NCBI RefSeq assembly: GCF_910591885.1
Contig: NC_063274.1
Location: forward strand, 4,154,001 to 4,218,000
Origin: Bombus terrestris
Taxonomy: Eukaryota > Arthropoda > Insecta > Hymenoptera > Apidae
DNA length: 64,000 nucleotides
Direction: 5' to 3'
Position 1 is the stretch's first letter. Every line of letters begins with the position of its first letter. The position numbers and the translations under genes were made by a program. A model generated the notes under the pieces. That model was not told the origin of the DNA, ran no database searches, and saw only the letters and a list, made by a program, of their open reading frames with translations. Below are positions 23,401 to 35,640 of the stretch, piece after piece.

Positions 23401-25659
23401 AGATTTCATATGACTGAAATATATAAATATTGTTTTTGTTGTATTAATAAAAATTAGCAATTTCAAGCTTCCAACTGTAGGAAAAAAAATCTACACGAAA
23501 AATATTAAATAAAAAGATACGGATGAAATTAACGATATCAGAAAAATTATACTAAAATGACGTTTTTTATTCAATTGCGTTAAGTCATATAGAGTGACTT
23601 TCGTAATTAAACACAGTAAATAATCACCTTTTCAAAATTCTCTATTTTTAATTAACCATCAGTTGATTTGTTTCTCATTAACTTGTTTTTAAATAGTCGA
23701 TCGCTAAGAAAAGTTTCTATCCAATTATTGTACACACGATAATCCTAGGTTGGAGAATTGCTTGTTTAAATCTTATCAATTCTTATGAATTCTTATGAAC
23801 GTCGCGTCTAGGCATATTTTCTTACTTTTCAAGATCCACGTATCTTTGATTCTACGCCTATTTGAAGTTTCGAACTGACCATAGTTTATCGTAGCTGTAT
23901 AGTAGCATTTCTACATGTTCTCTTGTGTGTTATGAACTAGAAGGAATAATTTTCGCACGAGGTAATTACATGGAACCTTACGATTCAATCCTCAACGGAC
24001 ATGACATAATTTTTATTCATCTTCCATAAATGAGAAACTGCATATCACTTGAAAAGTTTGTCACGAATCACGTCTGCGTTCCAGTGACAAAGAAAATCAA
24101 TCGTTGCTTGCTCTACCTTTCGTTCTTACTTGTTTGTCTCCTTTCTTTTTTTTTTTTTTTTTTTTGTATTTTTCTCGTATTATCCGAAGTCTGTCAGATG
24201 TTCGATACCGCGTAACGAATCGTGATAAAAAACGATCGCGGTCATATGACCACGTTGATACGGCTTTTCCTGTATTGTCCCCCTCCCCTCCCTCCTTATT
24301 TTCCTTTTTGTCAATTTTTTGAATGAAACTTCAACGTTGTGTGAAACGATATGCCAAGTGTGATTACTTTTTTATCTGGCGCGATGTTATCGCAAACGCG
24401 TGAAATATCAAACGTGCAAACTGGTAACACGCCGGAGATGAATGCGCTGTGAACGTCAACTTCTCTCTCTTGGGGCTATGCAAGAGAGTTCCTCGATATC
24501 TAGAAATTCGTTCCGTGGAAGTTCTTTGCTGGAAACGTAACTCCTTCTCGATACGGTCGCTAGAAATTCGTTTTTGATCGACATCGAAATTCGCAGGTGT
24601 TTCTCGCGTATAGAAAATCGCTTCGGCGACCAGGAAATTGGCTTTGAAATTATAATGTTTCAGGAGAGAAAGAGGAAAGTCTAACAATCTATTATAGCGA
24701 TAAAGTAGAAGGTAACGAAAGGAAAGTAACTAGGTGAAAATAATTGATTTAATAGTACGGAGTTAAACGAGTTAATGTAACATGCGAACATTAGGACGAA
24801 ATGAAAGGAAACTATTACCTGCATATCAAAGTTGCATAAGAGAAATTGTGTGTTATATTTTGTACAAAGGGTGGATTATAAAATAAATGGTCTTACGTTA
24901 TCTGACAGCTTTAAAACCTATGCGATCCCCGAGAGAACGCCACAGTGACAAAGATCAATGTTATATTATCCTCTCTTGGGATCTAGAACCGTGCTATGCA
25001 ATAACCAGAGGTTTCTACCTGTACCAGCGTAGTCCAATGTTAAAAGAAAAGGATTTCATATTGCACAGGATTAAAACGTCGACGGATGTAGAATTCATTC
25101 TGGTTTTGATACTATTAGAACTGAAATTTTAAATTTGATTCGCTATTTTACTTTGTATTTTACTGTAGAACTTTCTACTATCTGTAAAGATAGAATTCTA
25201 CGCGATACTTTTAAATCGACTTAAATACAAATATTTCAGATCAATTACGATCACGTATTTCAAGTGTTAAGTGTTATCATCTTTTTAGTTCTATAATTAA
25301 CGAAGCCATAACTTTATTCCCTGTCACGATACGTTTTCATACCTCGAAAACACGCAATCTTCTCGTATCGATAAATACAAAACACTATTTCATAGAAACA
25401 AGCAGTGGATCGACTCACGCCAATGTGATTCCCGGCCTTCCAATAAAATATATCGCCCATTCGTGTCTCTAATTCGTTAAACGATAAAAATTCTGTTTCA
25501 ATAAAGTGAGACACGCTTCGAGACCGTCATCTCCATGAAACAAATCACTTTATCCGTTACAAACAATTATATCAATATCCCAAACACACCAACGTCACCA
25601 TGCTACACAATGCTTCTTGTAAGAACGTCGCCCAATTCAATTTCATAAATCATCGCTCC
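20415..25659. other. intronic DNA; one MITE, poly-T tract
   Basis: AT-rich. Besides the MITE at 21766-21978 there is a long pyrimidine/poly-T run at about 24139-24167. Open frames at 21300-21385 and 21400-21571 have protein-like stretches (SEEHVRVTSTFSRTEDDTF; EPVLTKILNDLRRLSAKY) but no ATG or splice context that I trust. No gene called. Confidence 0.4.
21766..21978. mobile_element. mariner-derived foldback MITE, copy 2
   Basis: It starts TTAGGTTGTCCGAAAAG and ends CTTTCGGACAACCTAA. The two roughly 85-bp arms are inverted copies of each other: the left arm's GTTTTATATTATTTTATTGAATT reappears as its reverse complement in the right arm. The 213-bp element has no coding capacity, so it depended on a transposase supplied in trans. 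Confidence 0.85.
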
Positions 25660-26330
25660 CCTGGATTTCCATTACCGATGCCGCGCTCGCCGTTAACAGC
25701 ACAGTTTCACGCTGTAGAATAATCGGAACAACCAAGCGAACCCACCTTTATGAATTTCTAATCGTGCAAAAGATTAATCCCGGAACGCGGTCGGAATTGA
25801 AACGACACGGTACCGCGAGGACAGCCCCTGAAATTTCATTGTCGGCTTTGACGACCGCCGCTAACGGATTATTACGATTTTCGTAATTGACAGGTAACGA
25901 CACGGCGCGGTTGCATCGCCAGCGTACATCGAATAGCGTCAATTTCGGCCACGATACGGCCGGCCGATCGTTATTCATTACGTTAATTCGCGTCGCCTCT
26001 TCTACCTTGATCCTCTTGTTCTGCCATTATACGCGTTTCGTCGAGCGAGAAAGTGTAAATATCCGGCGACCGGTAGTTGGCGGTTTCGTGGATCACCGCA
26101 ACGAGCTCGCAAAATCTAGAACGAGAAAGGGCCGATGTTGGAAAGAACGACGATCTCGTGCCGCGATCGGAATAATCGGCCGACAGTCGAACGTACTTCG
26201 GTTTATTAGCGGTGGCTCGCGGTGGCGATTCCGTTGCAGGTGGATCGACGACGAGCAGCTCATTACGGGCCGATAATGGCAACAGCATACTATCGCCAGG
26301 ATCGGCCATTCTCTATGCGTTTACTTGGCT
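25660..26330. promoter_or_regulatory. CpG-rich island inside the intron
   Basis: Sharply more CpG-dense than its flanks (for example the stretch around 25940-26290). As expected for GC-rich DNA, long open frames occur on both strands at once (25887-26276 +, 25983-26309 -), and none is recognisable. I read it as a candidate internal promoter or enhancer rather than a coding gene. Confidence 0.3.
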
Positions 26331-27620
26331 CCGGTCCAGATTCCATAAATATCATAATTTTCGAGTAGTCTCGCGTCTCGTTGAATTTCCAGTGTGTTCA
26401 ATTGGTTGGATAAGAATTTGATTAGATAAACATGAAAAGATACGGGTCATAGTAATTTGTGCAGGTCGGTTGTTGTTCGTTAGCTGGAGTTGTCTTTGCG
26501 CGGAGACTGTCGTTACCGGGTTGAGGTCGCATAATTAATCTCACCGCGCTCAGACGTGCACGTTCGGTGTTTAATGTTCGGTACGCGATCCTGTGTATAA
26601 CTACGTATCTCGCAAATGCCTTGAAACTGTGGCTTGCGACATAGTTTGTGCGGTAAACGTGGTTGTTGTTTCTATAAAATATCGCAATGATGTTGTTGAA
26701 TGTGATATTATGTTTTTCGATTTGTGCTTATCACGAATCACTTTTCATTACCTTTTGAAGCAAAAGTCTAAGCACACACGGACTGGGACATTATAGTTGT
26801 ATATTTAATTAAATTTTTAGTTTTGTAGTAATTACATCATTTCATTATTCTGTATTTAAAGAAGTTGTCAATTATAGAATTTTTCGAATGCTGCTTTTGC
26901 AGTTTCCTTGAGATACGATCAAAGATATGAAAAGGACATAGTTTAAAATATGTTTAATCATATACATAATTCAGAACCAGATACTGACAAACGCAATAGG
27001 AAAATTAGCGATACAAATATCGAGAATGATTGAAACGTTTATTAACAAGTGATATACGTGTAATATAGACGACAAAGATATTTAACTTAATTTTACATAA
27101 TTAATGAGATTGTTATTGATTGATTGATTGATTGTATATGTACCTTTGTAATTTAAGGTTTCAAATGATACAACGATTGCTAAAAGTTTTAATAATTTCC
27201 TAATAATTATTAAGCTTTATCTACTTTTCATAGACGGATACGGTGTGTACACATGGTTTTTCCGTCAGACACTTGGACACGCGTTAAATGGCACGCGTTA
27301 CTGTGACACATGCCAGGCTGGAAATCATTGGCTCGTTTCGTGTATCGATAATTGCATTTACTGGCAAGCGAATCACACCGTTCCGCCGATTTGTCTCGTA
27401 CAATTTGATCGAGGCTTCATTACGGCCGCTAGCTTTGTTTGGTTTTATCCGACGCCGCTTCTCTACGTAAATCCGACACGCGACTCTCGTATCTCGACAT
27501 GTCTATCGTCCCTTTGGATCGTTAACGACATTCGAAACAACTTGTCGAATTTCCTAGAGTGTGAAACTCGGACATGTTTCGTGGATGTTCGATTCGACAA
27601 ATCCTCTCGTCGATATGTTA
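26331..27620. other. intronic DNA with (TGAT) microsatellite and an open stretch
   Basis: A short TGAT tetranucleotide run lies at 27116-27134. From 27245 to 27679 the + strand is open for 144 codons without an ATG start. The frame is Cys-rich early on (YCDTC, then SCIDNC) and runs into the tandem duplication. I do not recognise it and consider chance or a regulatory GC-rich block most likely. Confidence 0.3.
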
Positions 27621-28345
27621 TTAAGGTGATGTGTTTGATTCCTTCTGACGAGGATGAACATTTGATATATGATTTTTGATAGGAGGATCCTTGTGTTCTT
27701 TTCCTTTACGTTTTTTTTCCTTTTTGTAATAGGATTTACATTAATATAAATTGGTCATAAGCTTAACTAGATCTTAAATAAAGATTTGAGCATCGTTTAC
27801 GTAATATAATGCATTTCGAATTTGTTTTTACACTTTTATATTTTGATAGTTAATTGTAAAATGTCTCCATCTCAGAAAACGTGGATATCAGAAATTTAGA
27901 AATTGGTCGATGGGTAGTCTGGCAATCAGTTAGATTTACAACGCGATTTATTTTTATAATTATTTTGCAATTCCAACGTTAAAGTGACGTGCTTGATTCC
28001 TTCTGACGAGGATGAACATTTGATATATGATTTTTGATCGGAGGATCCTTGTGTTCTTTTCCTTTACGTTTTTTCTTCTTTTTGTAATAGGATTTACATT
28101 AATATAAATTGGTCATAAGCTTAACTAGATCTTAAATAAAGATTTGAGCATCGTTTATTATAATAGTTTAATATAATGCATTTCGAATTTGTTTTTGCAC
28201 TTTTATATTTTGATAGTTAATTGTAAAATGTCTCCATCTCAGAAAACGTGGGTATGAGAAATTTACAAATTGGTCGATGGGTAGTCTGGCAATCAGTTAC
28301 ATTTACAACGCGATTTATGTTTATAATTCTTTTGCAATTCCAACG
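27621..28345. repeat. tandem duplication, two ~360-bp units
   Basis: The unit beginning TTAAGGTGATGTG at 27621 recurs at 27979 (TTAAAGTGACGTG) with a period of 358 bp. Both copies run through GATTCCTTCTGACGAGGATG and GGTCATAAGCTTAACTAG to TTGCAATTCCAACG. The second copy has scattered substitutions and a small insertion near 28158. Similarity is high, so the duplication is fairly recent. Confidence 0.9.
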
Positions 28346-28889
28346 ATTCTAATCTCATTCTTCAGTAACGTTGTCATTTTCATTTATACTTAACTTCTCA
28401 GCAAAGACGTCGCCATAATGTACTAATTCAAAATTACAAGATAATCTCCAAATAGATTGCAACAGATTCCTCGTTGTATATTATTGCTTCCAAATTGTTC
28501 CTTCAAAGACTCAATTACTTTTTACACAATTAGTTGTTTTTTTATAATTCTCTTTAGCTTAATCGATTATCGTTTGCATGATCCAAGCGAGAACACGGTG
28601 TGTTATTCACTTTGCGTTTCTTCTCGACGACGATCACTGACAGCTCGTGCAAACATATTTCCTTTCAATATTAAATCGCAACATATAACATTTCCAATTA
28701 AAATTCTATATAAATGAGAACATTCTTAGCTGTAAAATAATATACGAAACATCTATGCATCTAAAAATATTCGTAAAAAGTAAGAGAGATTTAAACGTGT
28801 TACGCGAACAAACCCGACAGTCTAATTTCGTACGTAACAACCTGATACTTCGTTACAAGATTTTCAATCATATTTAGCCAGGTCACGTT

Positions 28890-29330
28890 CTCGCCCTCGA
28901 AACGTTTCTCCGCCATTTTCTATGGAAAAAGCTTTGTCGAAAATTCACTGTCGGCAGATGCTCTTTTTTTTCACTCGAACCTCGACGATATCAGAATCCC
29001 TCCTTTTTTCTCTTCCTTCTCTGTGTCTCTGTGCTTTTTTCTCACGGGTTTCATTTCGCGGGCGTTTTCGTTCGGTTCGTGAAACGCACGGAATGCGACG
29101 CGCAGTTCGACGCTAGGCGGAGAGCAATCAGAGAATCGGTCTCCGTCGCCCCCGGTGATTTTCGCCAGCCACGACGCTTCGAATAGAACGCGAAGGAAAG
29201 TCAGTCGAGCTCGTTCGAAATTCCTGACAACGACAACCACCGGTATCTTCCGTTGGTTTCATCGCGACTCGAACGAGAAAAGATTGTGAAGAAACACGGG
29301 GCGAATGGAAAGACAAAAGACGAGAAAGAA
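28890..29330. promoter_or_regulatory. CpG-rich island
   Basis: GC/CpG content rises sharply, with open frames on both strands that look like composition artefacts. No start site, TATA box or recognised protein. Candidate regulatory element only. Confidence 0.25.
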
Positions 29331-29435
29331 ATCAGGAGACACATTTAGTTGTAAATATTTCGTCGGTGAATGGTACACGAAGTTTTTATGTACAGGTAAT
29401 AATAAAAGTACGATGATACTGAATATGTACACTGA

Positions 29436-29595
29436 TGGTCATAAGTATTAAGAGACTCGCTGATATTTGATACAAGCAATGATTTCTAGATATTTTATTA
29501 TAAACGTCTAATGTAATAGAAAATAGTAAATGAAATAAAATTTATTAAAATTTTCCAATAAATGTAACGAGTAGGTATTCTGATACTTGTGGCCA
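29436..29595. mobile_element. degenerate Tc1-like short inverted-repeat element
   Basis: TGGTCATAAGTATTAAGAGA at the left is matched by the reverse complement of the right end (TGGCCACAAGTATCAGAATA), about 160 bp apart. A terminal repeat with a TGGTCACAAGTAT-like core is typical of Tc1-like elements. The interior is AT-rich and non-coding. Several mismatches between ends suggest an old copy. Confidence 0.5.
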
Positions 29596-29599
29596 ACGT

Positions 29600-32500
29600 T
29601 CTATATACTTGGACGTTTAAAATATATTTGCGCAATGTGCAATCTTCGTTTTCCAATTATTAGATCATCGTTGTACAATAGAATAACAAATATTTATCGA
29701 AAATGGATTCGTATTTATTTTCTCTTCTCTGGTTGTAACATCGATTAAAGTATACCGATTGTGAATATCAAACATAGTTGCTTTTGTGATTGACTATGTG
29801 GCAGCATGTTAAACGAACAAAGCAGAATTTGTGTGAAAAATGAGATCCGGTAAATAGAGAACGCTGCTTCAATTCTAATTCTTTGTATAAAATTATGGGA
29901 GAAGGGTAATTTTTCGCAGAGATAGGAGTAGGCCAAATTCTATACTCTATTCTATACCGTATGACAAGCGTTATTTGAAACAGAGTTTAAATGTTTAAAT
30001 GTTAAATGTTAAACAGAATAAAAATGTTTTATTTTTGGAATGAAATTGAATGGAAATCGCGCAGAACGAAAATATATATAACATAATTATAATAAAATTC
30101 CTGTACTTTTCAACTATCTTATTTAATTCACATTTTGCCTCGTATTTATTATCAAAAGAATGAAAAATTCTTTAGAGTGTCGGTCTTATGAGGCAATTAA
30201 ATGTTCGTCATACAATTACGAAACGTTGCTGCGTTTTCTTTTTAGACTATTACAGTCTATCGTTATTTGTTTCATTATTTTATTTTGTAGAATCCATTCG
30301 ATGAAGTAGTATAGATCAATCGTAGCAAAGATCACACGTACATTCGGTTAAATATTTGCTGCAATTTTCTAACTTCACTTGGTATGCTTTGTTTTTTTAC
30401 ATCAATAGATGAAATTTTGTATAAAATAAATATATTATTTATTACGTACTTAACGTTACATAAATATACATTTCCATGAATAATATAATAATATGTATAT
30501 AGCCATCATTTATGTAACATAAATTAAACTTTTATATAGAAATTTTCGCTTTCTTCGTGATTATGCAAATCACGTGGTATTTTATTCCAAGTTTCTATAT
30601 TAATCGAGCTACGCCCACGCAATTCTCCAACACTTCCTACGTAAAGAGAACAATTTAGCCTAACACGCGTTCCTATTACTCATCGTCATCTCGCTAGTGA
30701 ATCGAGGCGTCAAACTCGAACGTTCTATGTATTGGCTACCAAGAGAAACAGAATAGGAGCCCAAAGAACTCACACTGCCATCTCAGTCCTGCTTCCCATG
30801 TATATAAACTATTCCCATTGAAGATTCTCCAGCTTCAACGTCGTGACAATATCGAAATGCGTACAACAAAGTAGTCAAACACCATTGAGTTGGTTCCATT
30901 CGCATCTTTGGATGGCATAATGTTTCATTGCTATACAGTACACTAGCTCACGACAGTACTTGTGTACCTGGCGTAAAAAGCTTTCGTGTCGAAACATCTT
31001 GAAATTTCACTAGCACTGTAACGTGAGAAAATATCGAATCTCTACGTTCATGAAACGAACTAAAAGGCGATATATTCATTAAGAATAGCATTAGTATGCC
31101 TGGAAAGTTTCTCGATAGAGTTTGAAACATTCAGATCAAAAGATACATTACAATATTTAATTAAAAAACGTGACAACTACTTTGAATTTCCAGTAATTTT
31201 ATCTGATTTGAAATGTACATCAAATGTATCATTTTCCATTCCACAGATAAATCATTCGTTCTATCTCGATTATTATGTCGTAACGAACGAGAATCTCTGA
31301 TTTTTCCTCTCACAATGGTCAATAAGAATCGATTAAATTTCTCGAACGTTATTATCCGTAATGTCGGATTTATCAGACGTGAACGAAATCAATAGATAAA
31401 CTGGAATACCGACTAGAATACCAATAAGTGGATAGATTCGTGACGATAAGCGACAAGTCGACGAACAGAATTGAACTTTATGTCGATTTTAATTCGCCGC
31501 GCGTGTTCATAGCGTATAAATAGTGACCGATATCTCGTCGTGTGTAAACTTTAAATCGCTTTGGGTTAACCGTAAATCATAAATATGTATACGATTAATC
31601 ATGATTAGTCGGCGAATCCATCGGTACAGGTGAATATTCATGAAACGAATCAACCGCGAATCGATCGACCCATTAATCTCGTCGAGATTTTTTCCGTTAT
31701 CTTTTGAATTCATGCGAATAGACCGGCAGCTTTTACCGCGAAATATCTGACAACGATGCGTCTTTCTATTGTATGATTCGTTGTAAATTTTTTAAGTGTA
31801 TTCTTTTATATTTGTCTCTGTTTGTTCTTTTTTTTTTTACGAAATAAATCGTATGAAACGCGTCGTTACGATTTACCAGATAGGATTTTGATCGCGTCAA
31901 TCAAATATTTTCATGACAAGAAGCGATGAAGGTACGAAATATCTCTGAATATTTAGATGAGACTAACAGGAATACGAAAGAGAAGTGTTTGAGATTATCA
32001 CACGAATAAAGCGAATCTACCTGACGTTTGATAGAATGGCTTGCCAATGTATTTTTGAAGGGATAATACAGCGAATGAAAAAATGACAGTAATTATCGAA
32101 AAAGAAGCAATGAAAGGGAAAAAATGAACTTTTCCAAAATAGGAAAACAGCGTAATAGGCTCATCTTTTATTATAAAATCGTAAAAATAACACAGAAACT
32201 GTCATAAAGACTTACTATAAAAATCGTAACAATATGGTTTATCACCATGTTGGAAAAACTATTGAGAAAATCTAACAGTCAAACAGAGCAAACTTCGGTG
32301 AATTGAAAATGCAAAATTGGCAAAGGAAAAAGAATTTTTCAGATAATCCAGAATAAAATCTTCGAGCGAACGTCATTTATAAATTATCATAAATTATCAT
32401 TATGGTTGCATTGTCAAAGTGTATTTTTTTATTATTTCATCCGACATTTTTCCGAGCCAAAACTTGCCCCGAAGCCCAATATTTCTATATAGTGTAATAC

Positions 32501-33230
32501 GTCGTCGCATGAAATTTATGGTCGTAACCCTTCACGCTCTATTGCCACCTAATGAATTCGCACTGTCCAAAGTTCAAGTTCTACGCATTGATTTATCCGC
32601 CGGTTAATAAATTCGTTTCCCTCAATTCCGGGCTATTTATTTTTGTATCTTTCTGTTCTACAATTATTTGCTCGTCAGTTTATCTTATATAACTCGGCGA
32701 TCCACATTCCAATAGATTGGATACTTTGCTTTTATGTGTTTTAATTTCAACTCCGCTCGTCGAACGTTCCTACTATTTGTACAATCGTTAATTTGATTCG
32801 TCGTTCGTTTCCGCTGGAATTCGTTCGATTTGCCAATCGGTATCTCTGTCCACTCACTTGTACACTTATCTGTTTACAACGTATACACATCTGAGAATTT
32901 ATTTATCTGACCGGTTTTTACATTTATCAAGTTATTAAGCACACGTGTTTCAGTTACGATATTAGTTTTGTTTTCAACATTAAATGTTTTCATTGGAAAT
33001 TCTATTGCGTGTGTATCAATATTCATGAGACGCGACTCTCTTCCTGGGAAAATTAAATTGTAGCCGCACACGAGTTACAGGACAATTCAAATCATGTTGT
33101 TGTGTTCCTCGGAGTATCAATATTGTTAGGACTTACATGATGTAATAATAAATAAACTCCAGGGAAAACAATGTCGCCGCTACGTGCAACCGTCGAACAA
33201 AGAGGAATTTGAATTTTCCGACTCTCTTCC
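29600..33230. other. intronic DNA without recognised features
   Basis: Very AT-rich with short internal repeats, such as the GTTTAAATGTTTAAATG run near 29987. Chance open frames only. No RNA gene or mobile element recognised. Confidence 0.4.
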
Positions 33231-33236
33231 GACCAG

Positions 33237-33282
33237 TATAAATAAGCGCACGTGATCGCAAGGAAAGGAGTTACAGTCAGTT
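33237..33282 (+). promoter_or_regulatory. possible TATA-type core promoter
   Basis: TATAAATA at 33237-33244 is followed 32 nt later by an arthropod initiator-like TCAGTTG (33277-33283). The TATA-to-initiator distance, about 42 nt, is longer than the usual 30 or so, which lowers confidence. The downstream leader has three short TATCAAC/CAGTTATC repeats. Confidence 0.25.
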
Positions 33283-33495
33283 GTCGATCAGTTATCAACC
33301 AGTTATCAACGAATCATCATCGATATAATTAACGAGTCTTAGCGAATCGGTTAGTACGAGAGTTTTTGCGAAAATTAACTGTGCTAATTTATTTATCATT
33401 TTAAATATATTCGACGGTTTCAACAAGGAGCAATCTCGTCATTAAATCTCATAGAGATCCATTCTCATCCATTCTCTACACAAGTCCTCTACAAA

Positions 33496-33618
33496 ATGAA
33501 TTATTATCGTATTTTTATATTATCCATTATTATTCTTCGGAAGATAAATGTCACGGGTTCGGACTTTAATCTCGGTTCTCCTATTTTTTTCACCATTACT
33601 ATACACGTATACGTATAA
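33496..33618 (+). CDS. speculative 40-residue secreted-peptide-like ORF
   Basis: The ATG in context ACAAAATGA opens a 40-codon frame. Its N-terminus, MNYYRIFILSIIIL, resembles a signal peptide (one basic residue, then a hydrophobic core), followed by RKINVTGSDFN and a hydrophobic tail. It lies about 220 nt downstream of the possible TATA/Inr promoter at 33237. No family is recognised and no cysteine pattern is present. An AT-rich genome produces such frames by chance. Confidence 0.18.
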   Translation: MNYYRIFILSIIILRKINVTGSDFNLGSPIFFTITIHVYV

Positions 33619-33619
33619 T

Positions 33620-35640
33620 GTATTATGCTAAATCTGCAAAAGACACAACGTGAGATAGGTTCCGTTTCTCGATGTTCGCCTGGTTGCATCTACTCGAATC
33701 CTTAATCTTGAAATCACGAGCTGCTTCGTCGAGCGACATTGATTAATTGAAACACGACCGGTATAAGTAAGGAACACGAGCGAATCTGAGTTACATCGTA
33801 ATTGATAGAGTTAATTGAAAAACTTAACACTCAGAAATATATATGTATGTAATGTAAATTGATATTTAGTCTGAGGATCTTGCGAGTTGTTATTTTCTCA
33901 TTTACATAATTTTGATAGGATCTCGTCTTAATCTAGTGATTAATCCATTGGAAAATGGAACATCGATAAAGTCTTCGTTGGCACGAGCTTCTTGAATTCC
34001 GCATGGTAACATCTGCTGCTTGCAAATTTCGACCGAATCCATTATTACTTGGAAACTGATGAAATACCGAATTCAAGGCTGATTGGTTAGAATTTCAAAT
34101 CGCCGTTTATCGAATGCCTCGACAGAATTCTATACCGTTACAATGTTATTTACACAATTTACCGGATTAAATATTGAAAATTTGATATCTATTATTCGTC
34201 GATTAAAAATGTTTCACATGTTACCCACGTTCAATTTAATTCGAATTCTAATCATCGCTAATTAACAGCCAACTTTAATTACTACCTTTAACGCTGTCTT
34301 AATACGATTTGTATGAAAAGTACCATTTATCTTAAGCTAAATAATTTGTCAAATTTTCAAATATTCAACTATTCAAATATTTAAATAACTTTCGTGAATC
34401 GAACAATGCAAAGACTCAATTTTAATTCGAAAATGATTCGAAGATATTTGGAGGATCTGACCATTTAAATTTAAACAATTTTTAATATTCAAATTTTTTA
34501 ATTTTTCGATTTTCTACCGACTAAAACTCGCAAAATGAAAACACTTTCATAAACCCACGACCGTGCCATAATCCTCAACATCTACGATTATTATTATCTT
34601 GCAAAGTACTTGAAACTTCCCGCAAGCAAAACAAAGGAGGCTCCATCGAAATCGTAACTTTTGCTCACAAAACAGTTCACGTGGCAAGTGTCCAAGATTT
34701 CGCAATTCCCTTAGCTAACATTCCAAGGAAACTAGACCTGGTGATACGCGTTTCTTCGGCATAGAATGTCCTTGAAGTGGAAAATCGGATGATCGACCGA
34801 TCATTTGCGATTTCATAACTTTCTTGGTCCTCGGGTAGGGGCTCATGTTCGGCAATATGTCGGTCTCCGGTCGATAGATCCGCGGAATTGACTCGTGCAC
34901 AGGGGGAAGTTGCCGAACGGTTGCCACGCTACCGAAGTGACGGGAACGGCCTGGCCGAAATTCAGCGGTAAAGCGCATTCAGGCGGATTGATTTGCCGTG
35001 ATACGAAACTGAAGTCAACGGGACAGACTCTAATAGATCTGCCATATGGCATAAGCGGCTATATTGTCCTACATGAGATCGATTGGTCGAATCGTTCTGA
35101 CCTAAAAAACAATTAACCACTCGTTGGTACGAGGACCGATTATTTGGGAATTTCATATCTCGAAATTCTATTCCGCGACTGTCCGTACGCGTATTGTCTG
35201 TACAAAATCATTTTACAAAGAATATGTTTCTTACAAGTTTGATATATAAATAATGAAAGTCGTTAGAATGTGTGTTTTATAAAAGGATGATAGAGGACGA
35301 AATAAAAGGACGGAGAATAATTGTGAAATATATCTGATTAATTGATTAATGGTAACAATGAATCGTGTTCTTTATCGTCGTGAACGTACGAACAGGTCAA
35401 ATGTTTTCACGAAATTCAACTTGATTTAGCTTGTGACTATCAATTGAGATAGAAAGTACTTTCTATGGCGAATTAATTTTTCATTTTATTGTAGAGATGC
35501 GGATTCCTTTCTCAAGTTTATTTCTCTTATACACAAGGTATTAAAGAAACTATATAAAATTTTAAGAACCACGAACAAGCATACAGCAAAAGATAACGAA
35601 GAATTTCTTCGTTGGAATGGTGCGGGGTACGTTAAAACTC
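33620..35640. other. intronic DNA; GC-richer block at 34700-35110
   Basis: Mostly AT-rich. Between about 34700 and 35110 GC rises and all frames open, including a + strand frame ending at 35116 with protein-like stretches (CHATEVTGTAWPKFSGKA; LIDLPYGISGYIVLHEID). No splice or start evidence supports a gene, so it is left uncalled. Confidence 0.3.

Noticed and set aside
25887..26309. Overlapping long frames on both strands of the CpG-rich block
   Set aside because: Stops are rare on both strands because of base composition; neither translation is recognisable.
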